DNA from: Ilumatobacteraceae bacterium | Lineage (GTDB): Bacteria; Actinomycetota; Acidimicrobiia; Acidimicrobiales; Ilumatobacteraceae | Assembly (NCBI GenBank): GCA_023257035.1 | Contig: JALRDI010000308.1 | Location: forward strand, 1-5,009 | DNA: 5,009 nt | Reading direction: 5' to 3' | In this document: in pieces, positions 1 through 5,009 of the stretch | How positions within the stretch are numbered: position 1 is the stretch's first letter | How the letters are laid out: each line of letters opens with the position of its first letter | The notes under the pieces: model-generated | Database searches by the model: none | What the model saw: only the letters and a program-made list of their open reading frames with translations | Told to the model about the DNA's origin: nothing | Position numbers and translations under genes: made by a program

Positions 1-150
1 AAGTCCTCGACGTTCTCCGTCACCATCCCGAACCTGCTCTCCTTCCTCGCCACGGGCGACCCCGAGGGCGAGGTGCAGGGGATCAACCCGCTGCGCGAGC
101 AGTACGTCGCGACGTACGGCCAGGACCCCGGCGCGAGCTGCTGGCTCAAC
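1..150 (+). CDS. cydA: Cytochrome bd ubiquinol oxidase subunit I fragment (CydA), foreign piece at contig end
   Basis: Frame 1 reads from the first base as a stretch of about 48 residues containing FSVTIPNLLSFLATGDPEG, then EVQGINPLREQYVATYG. This matches the CydA segment around the IPxxLSFLA...GEVxGIN motif, which leads towards the quinol-binding side of cytochrome bd oxidase, a membrane terminal oxidase that reduces oxygen with quinol electrons. Both ends are missing. After about residue 45 the similarity stops, and the opposite strand becomes a different gene. GC is about 69%, far above the core of the window. The open frame running on to 348 is read through sequence that is really antisense coding, so the CydA part should be ended near 133-150. 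I infer that this is sequence from another genome joined by an assembly or amplification error. The identification rests on recalled family motifs. Confidence 0.8.
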
Positions 151-155
151 CGTCA
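133..155. other. Putative chimeric junction, left end
   Basis: The plus-strand CydA reading ends here, and a minus-strand alkyl sulfatase reading, intact from its start codon at 504, loses clear similarity here. Two oppositely oriented gene interiors abut with no intergenic sequence, no stop codon and no start codon. GC also drops abruptly. The exact breakpoint is uncertain by about 20 bases, because the sulfatase frame stays plausible (VEPAAR) down to about 133. Confidence 0.75.
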
Positions 156-504
156 GCGGGTCGATGATAATCCACCCCGTTGCGCCTTCAATGAAGGTGA
201 TATTCGAGATGTCATAACCCCGAACCTGCCACACCCCGTCGGCCACGGCGAAGAGCCCGTGTTCAGCGTTGAGTTGCGCCTGCCGCCACAAACTCGGATG
301 AACGGTGTCAGGCTGATCGGCGTCGATCACATAGTCGTGCCGACTTGAATCCCACGCAACGCCGAGGGGGCCTTCAAGCACACCGGTCGAATGCTGGGCG
401 ATGCGACCGCGCCGTGCTCGGTCAAAGTCGTGGTCATCCATCCCAAGGTCCCGAGGGGCATTGGCTCTCTGAGTGTGAGCCGAAGCTGGTTTGGGTGATG
501 TCAT
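151..504 (-). CDS. Alkyl sulfatase (BDS1/SdsA family, metallo-beta-lactamase fold), N-terminal fragment
   Basis: The minus-strand ATG at 504-502 opens a frame of about 118 residues that has no stop before the left junction. It contains an acidic/RRG segment (DDHDFDRARRGRIAQ, about residues 23-37), then DTVHPSLWRQAQLNAEHGLF (about 66-85) and VWQVRGYDISNITFIEGATG (91-110), followed by WIIIDPLT. These are the hallmark N-terminal blocks of BDS1/SdsA alkyl sulfatases, which hydrolyse alkyl sulfate esters such as dodecyl sulfate to alcohol and sulfate. The Zn-binding HxHxDH motif, the dimerisation domain and the SCP2-like C-terminal domain lie beyond the break and are absent. No signal peptide is visible, so a cytoplasmic location is suggested, unlike secreted Pseudomonas SdsA1. 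The start is supported by GAGGAG at 515-510, five bases upstream, and by the ATGA overlap with the CoA synthetase stop, which implies translational coupling. The frame may truly continue to about 133. Substrate specificity cannot be read from this part. Confidence 0.88.
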
Positions 505-1937
505 GATGACTCCTCTAACGAGGCTCGGATCTGAGCCTTCTGAACTTTGCCAAGAGCATTCCGCGGAAGACTTTCGACGATGTGAACGTTCCTTGGTCGT
601 TTGTGGATCGACAATTGCGCTGCAACATGGGCAATCACATCGTCGGCGTTGATCGACGCGCCATCCTCGGCAACGATCACTGCTTCAATCCGCTGACCCA
701 AGTCCGCGTCGGCAACTCCGACCACGGCGACTTCAGCAACACCTGACAGCTCGGCTACCGACGCCTCAACCTCACCTGCACCGACTTTGTAACCACCTGA
801 CTTGATGATGTCGACCGAGGTTCGGCCAACGATTCGATGCATCCCATCTTCGCCGATCACCGCTGAGTCACCGGTCACGAACCAGCCATCCGGTGTCGTC
901 GATTCTCGTGTTGCATCTGGTCGATTGAGGTATCCAGCGCCGATCGTTGCACCTCGCACCTCGAGGGTGCCGATCGAAACCCCATCATGGTTCAAGAGTT
1001 CTCCATCATCGCCACGGACTCGGGTTTCGACTCCCATCAGAGGGAGACCTACATGACCTGGTCGACGATCGCCATCCATTCGAGTCGAGATGGTGATCAT
1101 TGTTTCGGTCATCCCGTAGCGCTCAAGAGGAGTGATGCCAGTCAACTGCTGGAGCTCTTCGAAAACTGCGACCGGCAGCGCTGCACTTCCCGAGACAATC
1201 GCTCGGGCACCTTGTAACGATTTAGCAGATGACGGATCGGCAACCATTCGCGACCAAACGGTTGGAACACCGAAAAACATCGTTGCGTGCTCAGACATCT
1301 TCGAGGCATATGACTCAGGGGTGGGACGAACCGTGTGTGACACCCGATTACCGCGCCGAAGCGAGCCAAGCATCCCAAGGACAAGTCCGTGAACATGAAA
1401 CAGCGGAAGGCCGTGCACGAGATGATCATCCTCGGTCCATTGCCACGCATCAGCGAGTCCATCAAGACATGCCGCGATGGGTGCTGTCGGCATCAGCACT
1501 CCCTTTGGTGCCCCGGTCGTGCCCGAGGTGTACATGATGAGCGCTGCGTGGTTGAGGTCACTGCTGTCGCCCGCCGACAACGATCCACCAGCACCACCGA
1601 GAGGGATGGCCGGCAAGGCGACATCGTCCCAAGAGTGTTCCCCGAGCATTGCAACGGCGCCAGAGTCATTAAGAATGTGATCGCGCTCTGACCGCCCAGA
1701 GTCGTGCGCTATCGGCACAATTGCAACACCTGCCCGAAGTGCAGCGACGATGCTGATCACGGTGTTCATCGAGGGGGTCGCACATACGGCGACGCATCGA
1801 GCACCTCTCATTCGTTCAGCGGTGGCATCAGCCAGTTCCAACAGGGATTCAGCTGAAAGCGCCTCGTCTCCAACGGTGACTAACGCCGCACTGTCAGACG
1901 TTCCGGCACGACGAACGAGGCCCTCAAGCAGTTCCAT
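501..1937 (-). CDS. MatB-like malonyl/methylmalonyl-CoA synthetase (acyl-CoA synthetase, ANL superfamily)
   Basis: This is an ATP-dependent CoA ligase that activates a carboxylate through an acyl-adenylate. Counted from the ATG at 1937, the protein has 478 residues, close to MatB (about 485-500). In order it shows the P-loop YTSGTTGAPKG (136-146), GLPLFHVHGLVLG (176-188), ATMFFGVPTVWSR (218-230), the A5 motif ERYGMTET (272-279), the TGD adenylate/hinge region (355-357), IIKSGGYKVGAGEVE (377-391) and the C-terminal catalytic lysine in PRNALGK (K464). The arginine in PTVWSR (R230) aligns with the arginine I recall contacting the second carboxylate in Streptomyces MatB (PTMYHR), so malonate or methylmalonate is the likely substrate. 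Other acyl acids cannot be excluded. The frame extends 17 codons upstream to a TTG at 1988. I prefer 1937 because alignment to MatB begins there and ATG is the stronger codon, although its Shine-Dalgarno is weak (GAG only). The gene is coupled to the downstream alkyl sulfatase by a 4 bp ATGA overlap and is divergent from the methionine operon. Confidence 0.85.
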   Translation of the reverse strand: MELLEGLVRRAGTSDSAALVTVGDEALSAESLLELADATAERMRGARCVAVCATPSMNTVISIVAALRAGVAIVPIAHDSGRSERDHILNDSGAVAMLGEHSWDDVALPAIPLGGAGGSLSAGDSSDLNHAALIMYTSGTTGAPKGVLMPTAPIAACLDGLADAWQWTEDDHLVHGLPLFHVHGLVLGMLGSLRRGNRVSHTVRPTPESYASKMSEHATMFFGVPTVWSRMVADPSSAKSLQGARAIVSGSAALPVAVFEELQQLTGITPLERYGMTETMITISTRMDGDRRPGHVGLPLMGVETRVRGDDGELLNHDGVSIGTLEVRGATIGAGYLNRPDATRESTTPDGWFVTGDSAVIGEDGMHRIVGRTSVDIIKSGGYKVGAGEVEASVAELSGVAEVAVVGVADADLGQRIEAVIVAEDGASINADDVIAHVAAQLSIHKRPRNVHIVESLPRNALGKVQKAQIRASLEESS

Positions 1938-1994
1938 CTCGACATTCTGCCATCGGCGGTGATCGTCAACGAACCTTCGGAACGTCAAGGTATT

Positions 1995-2012
1995 GAAATA
2001 TATGTATATTTC
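1995..2012. promoter_or_regulatory. Perfect inverted repeat, candidate operator of the ArsR-type regulator
   Basis: GAAATATA (1995-2002), a 2-base centre TG, then TATATTTC (2005-2012) form an uninterrupted 8-2-8 dyad. It overlaps the proposed -35 box and spacer and ends 17 bases before the regulator's start codon. ArsR-family dimers bind such AT-rich dyads, and placement here would give autorepression of the operon and could also affect the divergent CoA synthetase gene. The symmetry is seen directly. The assignment to this regulator is inferred. Confidence 0.6.
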
Positions 2013-2028
2013 TTTATATCTTTATATC
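2013..2028. repeat. Tandem direct repeat of TTTATATC abutting the start codon
   Basis: Two exact copies of the octamer TTTATATC lie head to tail at 2013-2020 and 2021-2028, directly after the inverted repeat and one base before the ATG at 2030. They resemble the AT-rich ATATCTTTATAT-type sequences that I recall as SahR sites in Alphaproteobacteria, so they may be part of the operator instead of a chance low-complexity run. They also contain the best -10 candidates. Confidence 0.55.
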
Positions 2029-2029
2029 T

Positions 2030-3040
2030 ATGTCTGAATTCGGGGGCGAACAACTGACAACCCAACTCCCCCTTGACCTCGCCGTTGAAGCACTCAAGGC
2101 AATCGGAGAACCAAGCCGCCTCCGCATCATTGCGGTTCTCCGGCACGGCGAATGCTCGGTATCTGACCTCTGCGAAATCCTCGGACAGTCACAACCACGA
2201 ATCTCCAGGCACCTTCGGCTTCTCGTCGATGCAGGAGTATGCACCCGCCACCGCGAGGGCACGTTCGTCTTTTTCGGACTTCAACGACGAGCAACGAACG
2301 ACGAGCGCTACGCCGAACTCACCCAAGCAATACTCCGCTCTCTTGACGTCTCTGATCCACAACTCGCCTCAGACCAAGAACGTCTCCGGGAGGTTCGCAA
2401 ACGCCGAGCAGTCACTGCTCAGGAGCACTTTGCCTCGGTCGCAGATGCCTGGGACAGGGAAAGCTCACATCACGTTGCCCAAGCGATTGTCGAGACCGCC
2501 CTCCTTTCAGCCCTCGACACATGCCTGGGCACCTCAAATCTTGGGAACATCATCGACATCGGCACTGGAACAGGCCGCATGATCGAACTCCTCGCCAATC
2601 GAAGTGAACGGATTGTCGGGCTCGACACCAACGCGGCAATGCTGCGAGTTGCTCGTGCCACTCTCGATTCAGCCAGCATTCATCGCGCTGAACTTCGTCA
2701 TGCCGACTTGTTTGCCCCACCAGTTCAGCCCGAACAATTCGATCTCGTCATCGTCCACCAAGTACTGCACTACCTCGATGACCCCGACCGTGCAATCCAT
2801 GCCATCTCGCGTCTCGCAACAACCGGTGGCTCCATTGCGATCATCGATCTCATGGCTCACGACAACGAAACCCTCCGATCAGAACACGCCCACCGACGGC
2901 TTGGCTTCGACGACCAACAGATTGCCAATTGGTGCCTCGCCGCCGGGCTCGACATCACCCACCGCCACGTCGCAAGCGAAGCGAACAGCGGGCGACTCGA
3001 CGTTGGCATTTGGCTCGCCCAGAAAGGAACCGGATCATGA
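2030..3040 (+). CDS. SahR-like regulator: ArsR winged-helix domain fused to SAM-dependent methyltransferase domain
   Basis: This 336-residue protein has an ArsR/SmtB winged helix at about residues 15-85 (ALKAIGEPSRLRIIAVL, recognition helix QSQPRISRHLRLLVDAGV, wing HREGTFVFFGL). A linker helix with WDRESSHHV follows, then a class I methyltransferase domain at about 135-310. Motif I is IDIGTGTGRM (175-184), the ribose-binding acidic residue is D199 in GLDTNAAML, D226 follows in RHADLF, and HQVLHYLDDPDRA is at 243-255. The HAHRRLGF block near 286-293 is also typical of this fused family. No ArsR metal-binding ELCVCDL cysteine pattern is present (the equivalent reads SVSDLCEI), so metal sensing is unlikely. 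In Proteobacteria such regulators, called SahR, repress methionine-cycle genes and respond to S-adenosylhomocysteine. Its place at the head of metF-metH fits that role and suggests autoregulation. The ATG at 2030 has no Shine-Dalgarno. Whether the methyltransferase fold is catalytic or only a ligand sensor is unknown. The gene overlaps metF by 4 bp. Confidence 0.87.
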   Translation: MSEFGGEQLTTQLPLDLAVEALKAIGEPSRLRIIAVLRHGECSVSDLCEILGQSQPRISRHLRLLVDAGVCTRHREGTFVFFGLQRRATNDERYAELTQAILRSLDVSDPQLASDQERLREVRKRRAVTAQEHFASVADAWDRESSHHVAQAIVETALLSALDTCLGTSNLGNIIDIGTGTGRMIELLANRSERIVGLDTNAAMLRVARATLDSASIHRAELRHADLFAPPVQPEQFDLVIVHQVLHYLDDPDRAIHAISRLATTGGSIAIIDLMAHDNETLRSEHAHRRLGFDDQQIANWCLAAGLDITHRHVASEANSGRLDVGIWLAQKGTGS

Positions 3041-3897
3041 AATTCTCATATGAGGTATTTCCTGCAAAGACGACAAAAGGACTCGACAACCTTCAGCAGG
3101 CGATGCTCCAACTCCAGAGCGTTGATCCAACCCTCGTCTCAGTCACCTATGGCGCCGGCGGGGGCGAGCGCGAACGGTCATTCGCCTCGGTCGAACTTGC
3201 CAACGAGCACGCAGGCTGCCCCGTTGCTGCGCACCTCACCTGCGTCGGCATGTCCATCGACGAAGTCAATGCAGTCATCGACCACTACCTCGACCTCGGC
3301 ATCACTCATATCGTTGCCCTTCGCGGAGACCCGCCTGAGGGCATCGACGCCCCGTATCACCCGCACCCCAATGGATTTCAACGCACAGAAGACCTCGTTG
3401 AGGCGATCATCACTCGTGGTGTACAACGAGGCGTTCAGATCACCATCTCGGTCTCCGCATATCCCGAAAAGCACCCTCAATCGCCATCTCTCACCCATGA
3501 TGTCGAGGTCTTGGCAGCAAAAGTCGCTGCAGGTGCGAGTCGCGCGATGACCCAGATGTTCTTTGACAACTCGGTATTTCTCTCGCTGAGAGACCGTATT
3601 ACCGCTCACAACATTCCAGTTGATCTCATCCCGGGAATCATGCCGATTCATTCCTTCGAGCGAACGCTTGCGTTTGCCCAACGATGTGGGGCCTCGATCC
3701 CGCCAGCACTGATTCGCCACTTCGATGGAACAGAGGGCAATCTCGTAGCAGAGCGTGAACAGTCAATTTCGTGGACCCAGCAACAGATTGAACACCTCCA
3801 CTCTCACGGGGTTGACGAATTCCACCTCTACAGCCTGAATACCTCAGAGCTGGTGTGCAACGTTGTTGAAACTCTCCGAGCGACGAAACATGTCTAA
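3037..3897 (+). CDS. metF: 5,10-methylenetetrahydrofolate reductase (MetF)
   Basis: MetF reduces 5,10-methylene-THF to 5-methyl-THF using a flavin, supplying the methyl donor for methionine synthase in the cytoplasm. The protein has 286 residues, the normal bacterial single-domain length, and forms a TIM barrel. It begins MKFSYEVFPAKT, where E6 corresponds to the catalytic Glu28 of E. coli. It continues with VSVTYGAGG (35-42), AAHLTCVG (64-71), ALRGDPP (94-100, D98 matching Asp120), SAYPEKHP (140-147), TQMFFD (172-177, Q173 matching Gln183), PGIMPIHSF (199-207) and FHLYSLN (262-268). The ATG at 3037 is chosen over earlier in-frame codons (from 2929) because AAGGA lies 8 bases upstream at 3024-3028, the family N-terminus starts here, and the ATGA overlap with the regulator's stop is a classic coupling arrangement. 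It is followed by metH with an 8 bp overlap. All key residues are intact. Confidence 0.95.
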   Translation: MKFSYEVFPAKTTKGLDNLQQAMLQLQSVDPTLVSVTYGAGGGERERSFASVELANEHAGCPVAAHLTCVGMSIDEVNAVIDHYLDLGITHIVALRGDPPEGIDAPYHPHPNGFQRTEDLVEAIITRGVQRGVQITISVSAYPEKHPQSPSLTHDVEVLAAKVAAGASRAMTQMFFDNSVFLSLRDRITAHNIPVDLIPGIMPIHSFERTLAFAQRCGASIPPALIRHFDGTEGNLVAEREQSISWTQQQIEHLHSHGVDEFHLYSLNTSELVCNVVETLRATKHV

Positions 3898-4865
3898 AAC
3901 TCGTCAACGCTTCACCGCCGCCCTCGCTGAACACATTCTCATTATCGACGGCGCAATGGGCACCGAAATTCAACGCCGCGCGCTTTCACCTACAGACTTT
4001 CACGGCGATCGTTTCACTGGACATACGGTAGACCTCACCGGCAATAACGACATTCTGTCGCTCACCCGCCCCGACGTCATCCTCGACATTCATCGCAGCT
4101 ACATCGCTTCTGGGGCGCACATCATCTGCACCAATACCTTCAACTCGACCCGTATCGCACAAGCCGATTACGGCACCGAAGCGATCGTGCGAGACCTCAA
4201 CCTCGCGTCAGCCAGCCTTGCCCGCACTGCGGTTGACGAATGCCCAGATGGCGTACCTCGCTTTGTTGCTGGAGCAGTTGGCCCAACAAACCAGACGCTT
4301 TCAATGTCGCCGAGAGTTGAGGACCCTGGTTACCGAGCCCTCAACTTTGATGAGATGGTCAGTGCGTACGACGAACAGATTTCGGCTCTTGTCGATGGCG
4401 GCATTGACCTCGTTCTCCTCGAGACCGTGTTTGACACCCTCAACGCGAAAGCGGCGATAGTTGCCATTCGGCGCATCGAATCCGAACGCAACATTGATCT
4501 TCCAATCATGATCTCGGGAACAGTGAGCGATCGTTCAGGCCGAACATTGTCGGGCCAAACGATGAGTGCGTTCTGGGCATCGATTCGTCACTGTAATCCG
4601 GTCTCAGTCGGCGTGAACTGCGCATTTGGTGGGCACGAAATGCGTCCGTTCGTTGCAGAACTCTCGGCACTCGCAGACATCGCGGTTTCGGCATACCCGA
4701 ATGCAGGTCTCCCGAACGCCCTCGGCTGTTACGACGAATCACCAGCTGATACCGCTCAAATCGTCGGCGAATACGCCACATCAGGTCTTGTCAACATCGT
4801 TGGTGGATGTTGCGGAACCACGCCGGAGCACATCGCCGAAACGGCGGCCCTCGTCGTTGCCGAAA
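3890..4865 (+). CDS. metH: Cobalamin-dependent methionine synthase (MetH), N-terminal homocysteine-binding domain, truncated
   Basis: MetH transfers a methyl group from 5-methyl-THF to homocysteine through cobalamin. About 325 residues are present, covering only the homocysteine/zinc TIM barrel. Visible motifs are ILIIDGAMGTEIQ (16-28), TGNNDILSLTRPDVI (50-64), the TNTFNSTRIAQADYG segment (81-95), AVGPTNQTLS (129-138), DLVLLETVFDTLNAKAA (173-189), GVNCAFGGHEM (241-251) and VGGCCGTTPEHI (304-315). The zinc ligands are C244, C307 and C308, equivalent to C247, C310 and C311 of E. coli. The pterin, cobalamin and activation domains are missing because the sequence changes to an unrelated gene after about residue 315-325. 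A two-protein split MetH therefore cannot be excluded, but GNNDILSLTRP and the zinc motifs favour MetH over betaine-homocysteine methyltransferase. The ATG at 3890 overlaps the metF stop by 8 bp and has only a weak Shine-Dalgarno, suggesting translational coupling. Confidence 0.93.
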
Positions 4866-4870
4866 ACCCT
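4835..4870. other. Putative chimeric junction, right end
   Basis: MetH similarity is secure through GGCCGTTPEHIAE (to about 4840), and LpxB similarity is secure from PDALIGIDSPDF (from 4868). The intervening ETAALVVAEN fits either family, so the breakpoint lies within about 30 bases. The frame stays open by chance across it. GC rises from the mid fifties to about 73%, and codon choice becomes strongly GC-ending. Confidence 0.75.
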
Positions 4871-5009
4871 GACGCGCTGATCGGCATCGACAGTCCCGAT
4901 TTCTGCCTGCGCGTGGCTCGCGCCGCGCGGGCGGATCGTCCCGGCTTGCGGGTGATCCATTACGTCGCGCCCTCGGTCTGGGCCTGGCGTCCGGGGCGGG
5001 CCCGGAAGA
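4866..5009 (+). CDS. lpxB: Lipid-A-disaccharide synthase fragment (LpxB), foreign piece at contig end
   Basis: The same open frame as metH reads PDALIGIDSPDFCLRVARA and then VIHYVAPSVWAWRPGRARK to the end of the window. The IDxPDF and HYVxPSVWAWRxGR motifs are signatures of LpxB, the membrane-associated GT19 glycosyltransferase that condenses UDP-2,3-diacylglucosamine with lipid X to make the lipid A disaccharide. Only about 47 internal residues are present, and both ends are missing. The wording resembles alphaproteobacterial LpxB, and GC is about 73%. It has no biological connection to metH, so it is best treated as a foreign read joined to the contig and not as a domain of MetH. It is evidence of a Gram-negative bacterium in the source sample, but not in the core genome. 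Confidence 0.85.

Larger units (their letters stand above)
1993..2030 (+). promoter_or_regulatory. Candidate promoter of the regulator-metF-metH operon, possibly leaderless
   Basis: TTGAAA at 1993-1998 is a good -35 candidate. TATCTT at 2017-2022 is a moderate -10 candidate with an 18-base spacer, and it would place transcription start at about 2029-2030, on or next to the regulator's ATG. No Shine-Dalgarno sequence exists in the AT-rich stretch just before the ATG, which agrees with a leaderless message. In so AT-rich a stretch -10-like hexamers occur by chance (TATATC at 2015-2020 is another), so this is a proposal. Confidence 0.4.

Noticed and set aside
73..348. Plus-strand open frame of 91 codons spanning the left junction
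   Set aside because: Its first ~25 codons are the CydA fragment, and the rest is antisense to the alkyl sulfatase. It is a product of the chimeric join, not a gene.
1938..2029. SAM, SAH or cobalamin riboswitch ahead of the methionine operon
   Set aside because: There is too little space between the likely promoter and the ATG, and only AT-rich repeats are visible. No conserved riboswitch core or B12-box-like sequence is present, and control appears to be by the protein repressor.
1989..2029. Inverted repeat as a Rho-independent terminator
   Set aside because: The dyad is AT-only apart from its outer G/C pairs and central G, lies between divergent starts, and has no GC-rich stem, so an operator is the better reading.
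2030..2290. Metal-sensing ArsR/SmtB regulator
   Set aside because: The ELCVCDL-type cysteine motif is absent, and the protein carries a full methyltransferase domain in a methionine operon, so a metabolite-responsive SahR-like role is favoured.
2929..3036. Longer MetF with a 36-residue arginine-rich N-terminal extension
   Set aside because: The extension is an out-of-frame reading of the regulator's 3' end. A ribosome binding site and the family N-terminus both point to ATG 3037.
3178..3720. Minus-strand open frame of 180 codons opposite metF, and a similar plus-strand frame at 2073-2582 inside the regulator
   Set aside because: Both lie entirely within strongly supported genes in other frames, show no recognisable motifs and have no promoter or ribosome binding site that I can see.
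3890..5009. A novel MetH-LpxB fusion protein
   Set aside because: The open frame across the boundary is fortuitous. The LpxB part begins and ends mid-domain, GC jumps, and no functional logic links the two.

Overview
The window looks like a genuine bacterial segment of about 4.7 kb (roughly 151-4865, GC in the mid fifties, about 53% in one hand-counted line of metH). It is capped at both ends by short, much more GC-rich pieces of unrelated genes: a cytochrome bd subunit I (CydA) fragment in the first ~150 bases (103 of 150 bases are G or C) and a lipid-A-disaccharide synthase (LpxB) fragment in the last ~140 bases (about 73% GC). Neither end belongs with its neighbour, and both pieces are about the length of a short sequencing read. 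I read the contig ends as assembly or amplification chimeras, not biology.

The core holds two divergent transcription units around an AT-rich intergenic region at about 1989-2029. Leftward (minus strand) are a MatB-type malonyl/acyl-CoA synthetase and, overlapping its stop codon by 4 bp with a strong ribosome binding site, the N-terminal part of a BDS1/SdsA-type alkyl sulfatase that is cut off at the left junction. Rightward (plus strand) are a SahR-like regulator (ArsR winged helix fused to a SAM-methyltransferase domain), metF (methylenetetrahydrofolate reductase) and the N-terminal homocysteine-binding part of metH (cobalamin-dependent methionine synthase), cut off at the right junction. 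The start/stop overlaps of 4 bp and 8 bp show a tightly coupled operon.

The rightward operon forms the remethylation arm of the methionine/SAM cycle: MetF makes 5-methyl-THF, MetH uses it to methylate homocysteine, and the fused regulator probably senses a SAM-cycle metabolite such as S-adenosylhomocysteine. Immediately upstream of the regulator are a perfect 8-2-8 inverted repeat and a tandem octamer ending one base before the ATG. These are candidate operators, and the gene may be translated from a leaderless mRNA.

Taxonomy is unresolved. The regulator-metF-metH block is most like what I know from Alphaproteobacteria, whereas the CoA synthetase is closest to actinobacterial MatB as I remember it. 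A marine or freshwater alphaproteobacterium, or an actinobacterium (for example Acidimicrobiia) that acquired one of the blocks, would both fit. The flanking fragments should not be used to assign the organism. There is no RNA gene, mobile element, CRISPR array or clear terminator, and every part of the core is coding except the short divergent promoter region.
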